From: an uncultured Mycoplasmatota bacterium
GTDB taxonomy: Bacteria > Bacillota_I > Bacilli_A > RF39 > UBA660
NCBI GenBank assembly: GCA_946407055.1
Contig: CAMJMP010000041.1
Span: forward strand, 1 to 7,238
Length of the DNA: 7,238 bases
Direction: 5' to 3'
Shown: in pieces, positions 6,009 through 7,238 of the stretch
Layout: every line of letters begins with the position of its first letter
Position numbering within the stretch: the first letter of the stretch is position 1
The notes under the pieces: generated by a model
Databases searched by the model: none
Seen by the model: only the letters and a program-made list of their open reading frames with translations
What the model was told of the DNA's origin: nothing
Made by a program: the position numbers and the translations under genes

Positions 6009-6728
6009 ATGGCGAAAGGTGAAGTAGTTTTAAAGGCTGACAAAGTAAAAAGGCGAAAGAAACTTGAAAAATTAGTTCCGTTAATCTTATTACTATTATT
6101 GTTAGTACTGGTTATAACTTATTTTATACTGAATGTAGTTTATAATGAAGGACACTTCACAATAAGTATGGATAAAAATACTTATTTGAATTCGAACTTG
6201 ATCATGTACGAATCTCGTAATGATCGTAGTTCCGTCATTAAACTATCAGCTAAACAGATTCCGTTTATGGATAATATATCTATAAATTGGCTTCCTGAAG
6301 ATATTAATACGGAAGCAGAAGGAAGTCATAATGGCGATAATTATATTGCTTATACGTTCTATTTAGAGAATAAGGGCGCAGAAACAATTGATTATTGGTA
6401 TCAAATTGTTCAAGATGATGTTATCAAGAACGTTGATGATGCTGTTAGAGTAATGATTTTCATCAATGATGAAAAAACTGTATATGCTAAGAAAAGTCCC
6501 GTAACGGGAGAAGCAGAAAAAGATACTGTGATGTTCCGTGATGACGAAGAAGGAATTATAATTCTTCAAGAAAGACCAAGGATGGAACCTGGTCAAGTTG
6601 ATCGAATAACAATAGTTATATGGCTTGAGGGTGACGATCCTGAGTGTGTAAACGCAATCCTGGGTGGGGAAATGAAGATACATATGGATATAACCGAAGA
6701 GCATATTGAAGAAAATGAAAATATTTAA
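6009..6728 (+). CDS. Membrane-anchored ectodomain protein, family common near SipW/TasA genes
   Basis: A 239-residue single-pass protein. A basic N-terminus (KVKRRKKLEK) precedes a long hydrophobic helix (about 23-45), and the rest should be extracytoplasmic. Unlike its neighbours it lacks a TYA/AFA-type cleavage motif after the helix (the sequence continues NVVYNEGHF), so it probably stays anchored. The ectodomain reads as beta-sandwich: YIAYTFYLENKGAETIDYWY (112-131), resembling the N-x-G strand of TasA-like folds, and near the end IVIWLEGDDPECVNAILGG (202-220) followed by KIHMDI, a motif I associate with uncharacterised proteins in Firmicute SipW clusters. It ends with an acidic tail, EEHIEENENI. 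GAAGGAG at 5992-5998 supports the start. It is first in an operon with the next gene, 14 bases downstream. An accessory or anchor for fibre assembly is plausible but unproven. Confidence 0.8.
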   Translation: MAKGEVVLKADKVKRRKKLEKLVPLILLLLLLVLVITYFILNVVYNEGHFTISMDKNTYLNSNLIMYESRNDRSSVIKLSAKQIPFMDNISINWLPEDINTEAEGSHNGDNYIAYTFYLENKGAETIDYWYQIVQDDVIKNVDDAVRVMIFINDEKTVYAKKSPVTGEAEKDTVMFRDDEEGIIILQERPRMEPGQVDRITIVIWLEGDDPECVNAILGGEMKIHMDITEEHIEENENI

Positions 6729-6742
6729 GAGGAGAAAGACTT

Positions 6743-7238
6743 ATGGCAAAGAGAAAAGGAAATAAGAAAAACAAAAGAAACAAATTATTATTATTAATAT
6801 TGTTGTTATCACTTTCAGTATTATTATTAGTGATGTCAACATATGCATGGTTTACTTCAAATACTAGTGTTTCAGTAGAAGCATTAGACGTTCAAGTAAA
6901 CACAGTTAATGGTTTACAAATTTCAACAGATGCTGTTAACTGGAAGGCTAGAGTATTAAGAGAGGATATTATAAGTGCTCCAGCAGAATATAGTTCTGTT
7001 AGGAACTTCCTACCAGCTACTTTAGATAACGTATCTACAATAGGAACAGTATCTCAAGGATACATGCAACTATATCATGGTGTAGTTAATGCTAATGAAA
7101 CAAATGGTCATTATGAATTATCAACTACATTAACAAATGAACTAAGTAGAACTGGTATCTGTGTAGGTGATGGTACTTCAGCAAATGCAACAACTGGTAT
7201 TATCGGTTGTGGTGGTTCTGCAACTAATGGAGATGGAA
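6743..7238 (+). CDS. SipW-type exported surface protein (3' end outside window)
   Basis: The frame opens at ATG 6743, after AGAGGAGA at 6729-6736, and stays open through the right edge; 165 residues are visible. A very basic N-terminus (MAKRKGNKKNKRNK) is followed by a Leu-rich helix (about 15-33) and STYAWFTSN, the typical SipW-type signal motif, with expected cleavage after A35. The mature part begins VSVEALDVQVNTVNGLQISTD, a pattern I know from Firmicute surface proteins with such signals. Further on it is Ser/Thr/Asn/Gly-rich, with two cysteines (C140, C156) flanking a Gly/Thr/Asn loop that could form a disulfide. It is co-transcribed with the gene before it. It is probably a larger fibre or surface subunit; total length and C-terminal anchoring are not visible here. 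Confidence 0.85.
   Translation, partial: MAKRKGNKKNKRNKLLLLILLLSLSVLLLVMSTYAWFTSNTSVSVEALDVQVNTVNGLQISTDAVNWKARVLREDIISAPAEYSSVRNFLPATLDNVSTIGTVSQGYMQLYHGVVNANETNGHYELSTTLTNELSRTGICVGDGTSANATTGIIGCGGSATNGDG

Noticed and set aside
6497..6509. GC-rich palindrome TCCCGTAACGGGA inside gene 7
   Set aside because: Encodes SPVTG in frame with no U-run after it; no reason to call a terminator or operator within the gene.
6363..6704. 113-codon minus-strand open frame opposite gene 7
   Set aside because: No ribosome site or recognisable protein; the plus-strand gene has a membrane helix, family motifs and good start signals.
1..7238. CRISPR arrays, tRNA or rRNA genes, insertion sequences
   Set aside because: No spaced direct repeats, no cloverleaf or rRNA-like segments, and no transposase motifs or terminal inverted repeats seen.

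Overview
The window looks like the chromosome of a low-GC, Gram-positive-lineage bacterium (Bacilli, Erysipelotrichia or an uncultured mollicute-like relative). The DNA is strongly AT-rich, ribosome binding sites are GGAGG-type, and arginine is mostly AGA. Every tryptophan I checked is TGG and the genes end in TAA or TAG, so I see no sign of the mycoplasma UGA=Trp code. The protein families also fit a Firmicute: an ER-type (SipW-like) signal peptidase and several TasA/camelysin-like exported proteins.

Layout. From 1 to about 5193, five plus-strand genes are packed tightly and are probably one operon. In order they are: (1) the end of a protein cut by the left edge, whose C-terminal part resembles a degenerate EAL domain; (2) a membrane-anchored McrB-type AAA+ ATPase; (3) a stand-alone DUF2357 (McrC N-terminal-like) protein without a nuclease domain; (4) a SipW-like signal peptidase with a long, probably cytoplasmic, low-complexity tail; (5) a TasA-like exported protein. 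A symmetric bidirectional terminator (5205-5232) separates this operon from a convergent minus-strand gene (6) for a second TasA-like protein. A divergent intergenic region (5823-6008) carries two extended -10 promoters and a 7-bp inverted repeat that could be an operator. It drives gene 6 leftward and, rightward, gene (7), a membrane-anchored ectodomain protein, followed by gene (8), another SipW-type substrate cut by the right edge.

How the genes may work together. Genes 4, 5, 6 and 8 form a recognisable SipW-type export and surface-fibre set; gene 7 is probably a non-cleaved, anchored member. The unusual part is genes 2 and 3. They are the ATPase and partner of a McrBC-like machine, but the DNA-recognition domain is replaced by membrane segments and a coiled coil, and the nuclease is missing. 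This argues against a restriction system. It suggests a membrane-tethered AAA+ remodelling complex serving assembly, secretion or surveillance of the TasA-like proteins, possibly under cyclic-di-GMP-like control if the gene 1 reading is right. The families are read from sequence motifs; the joint function is inference.
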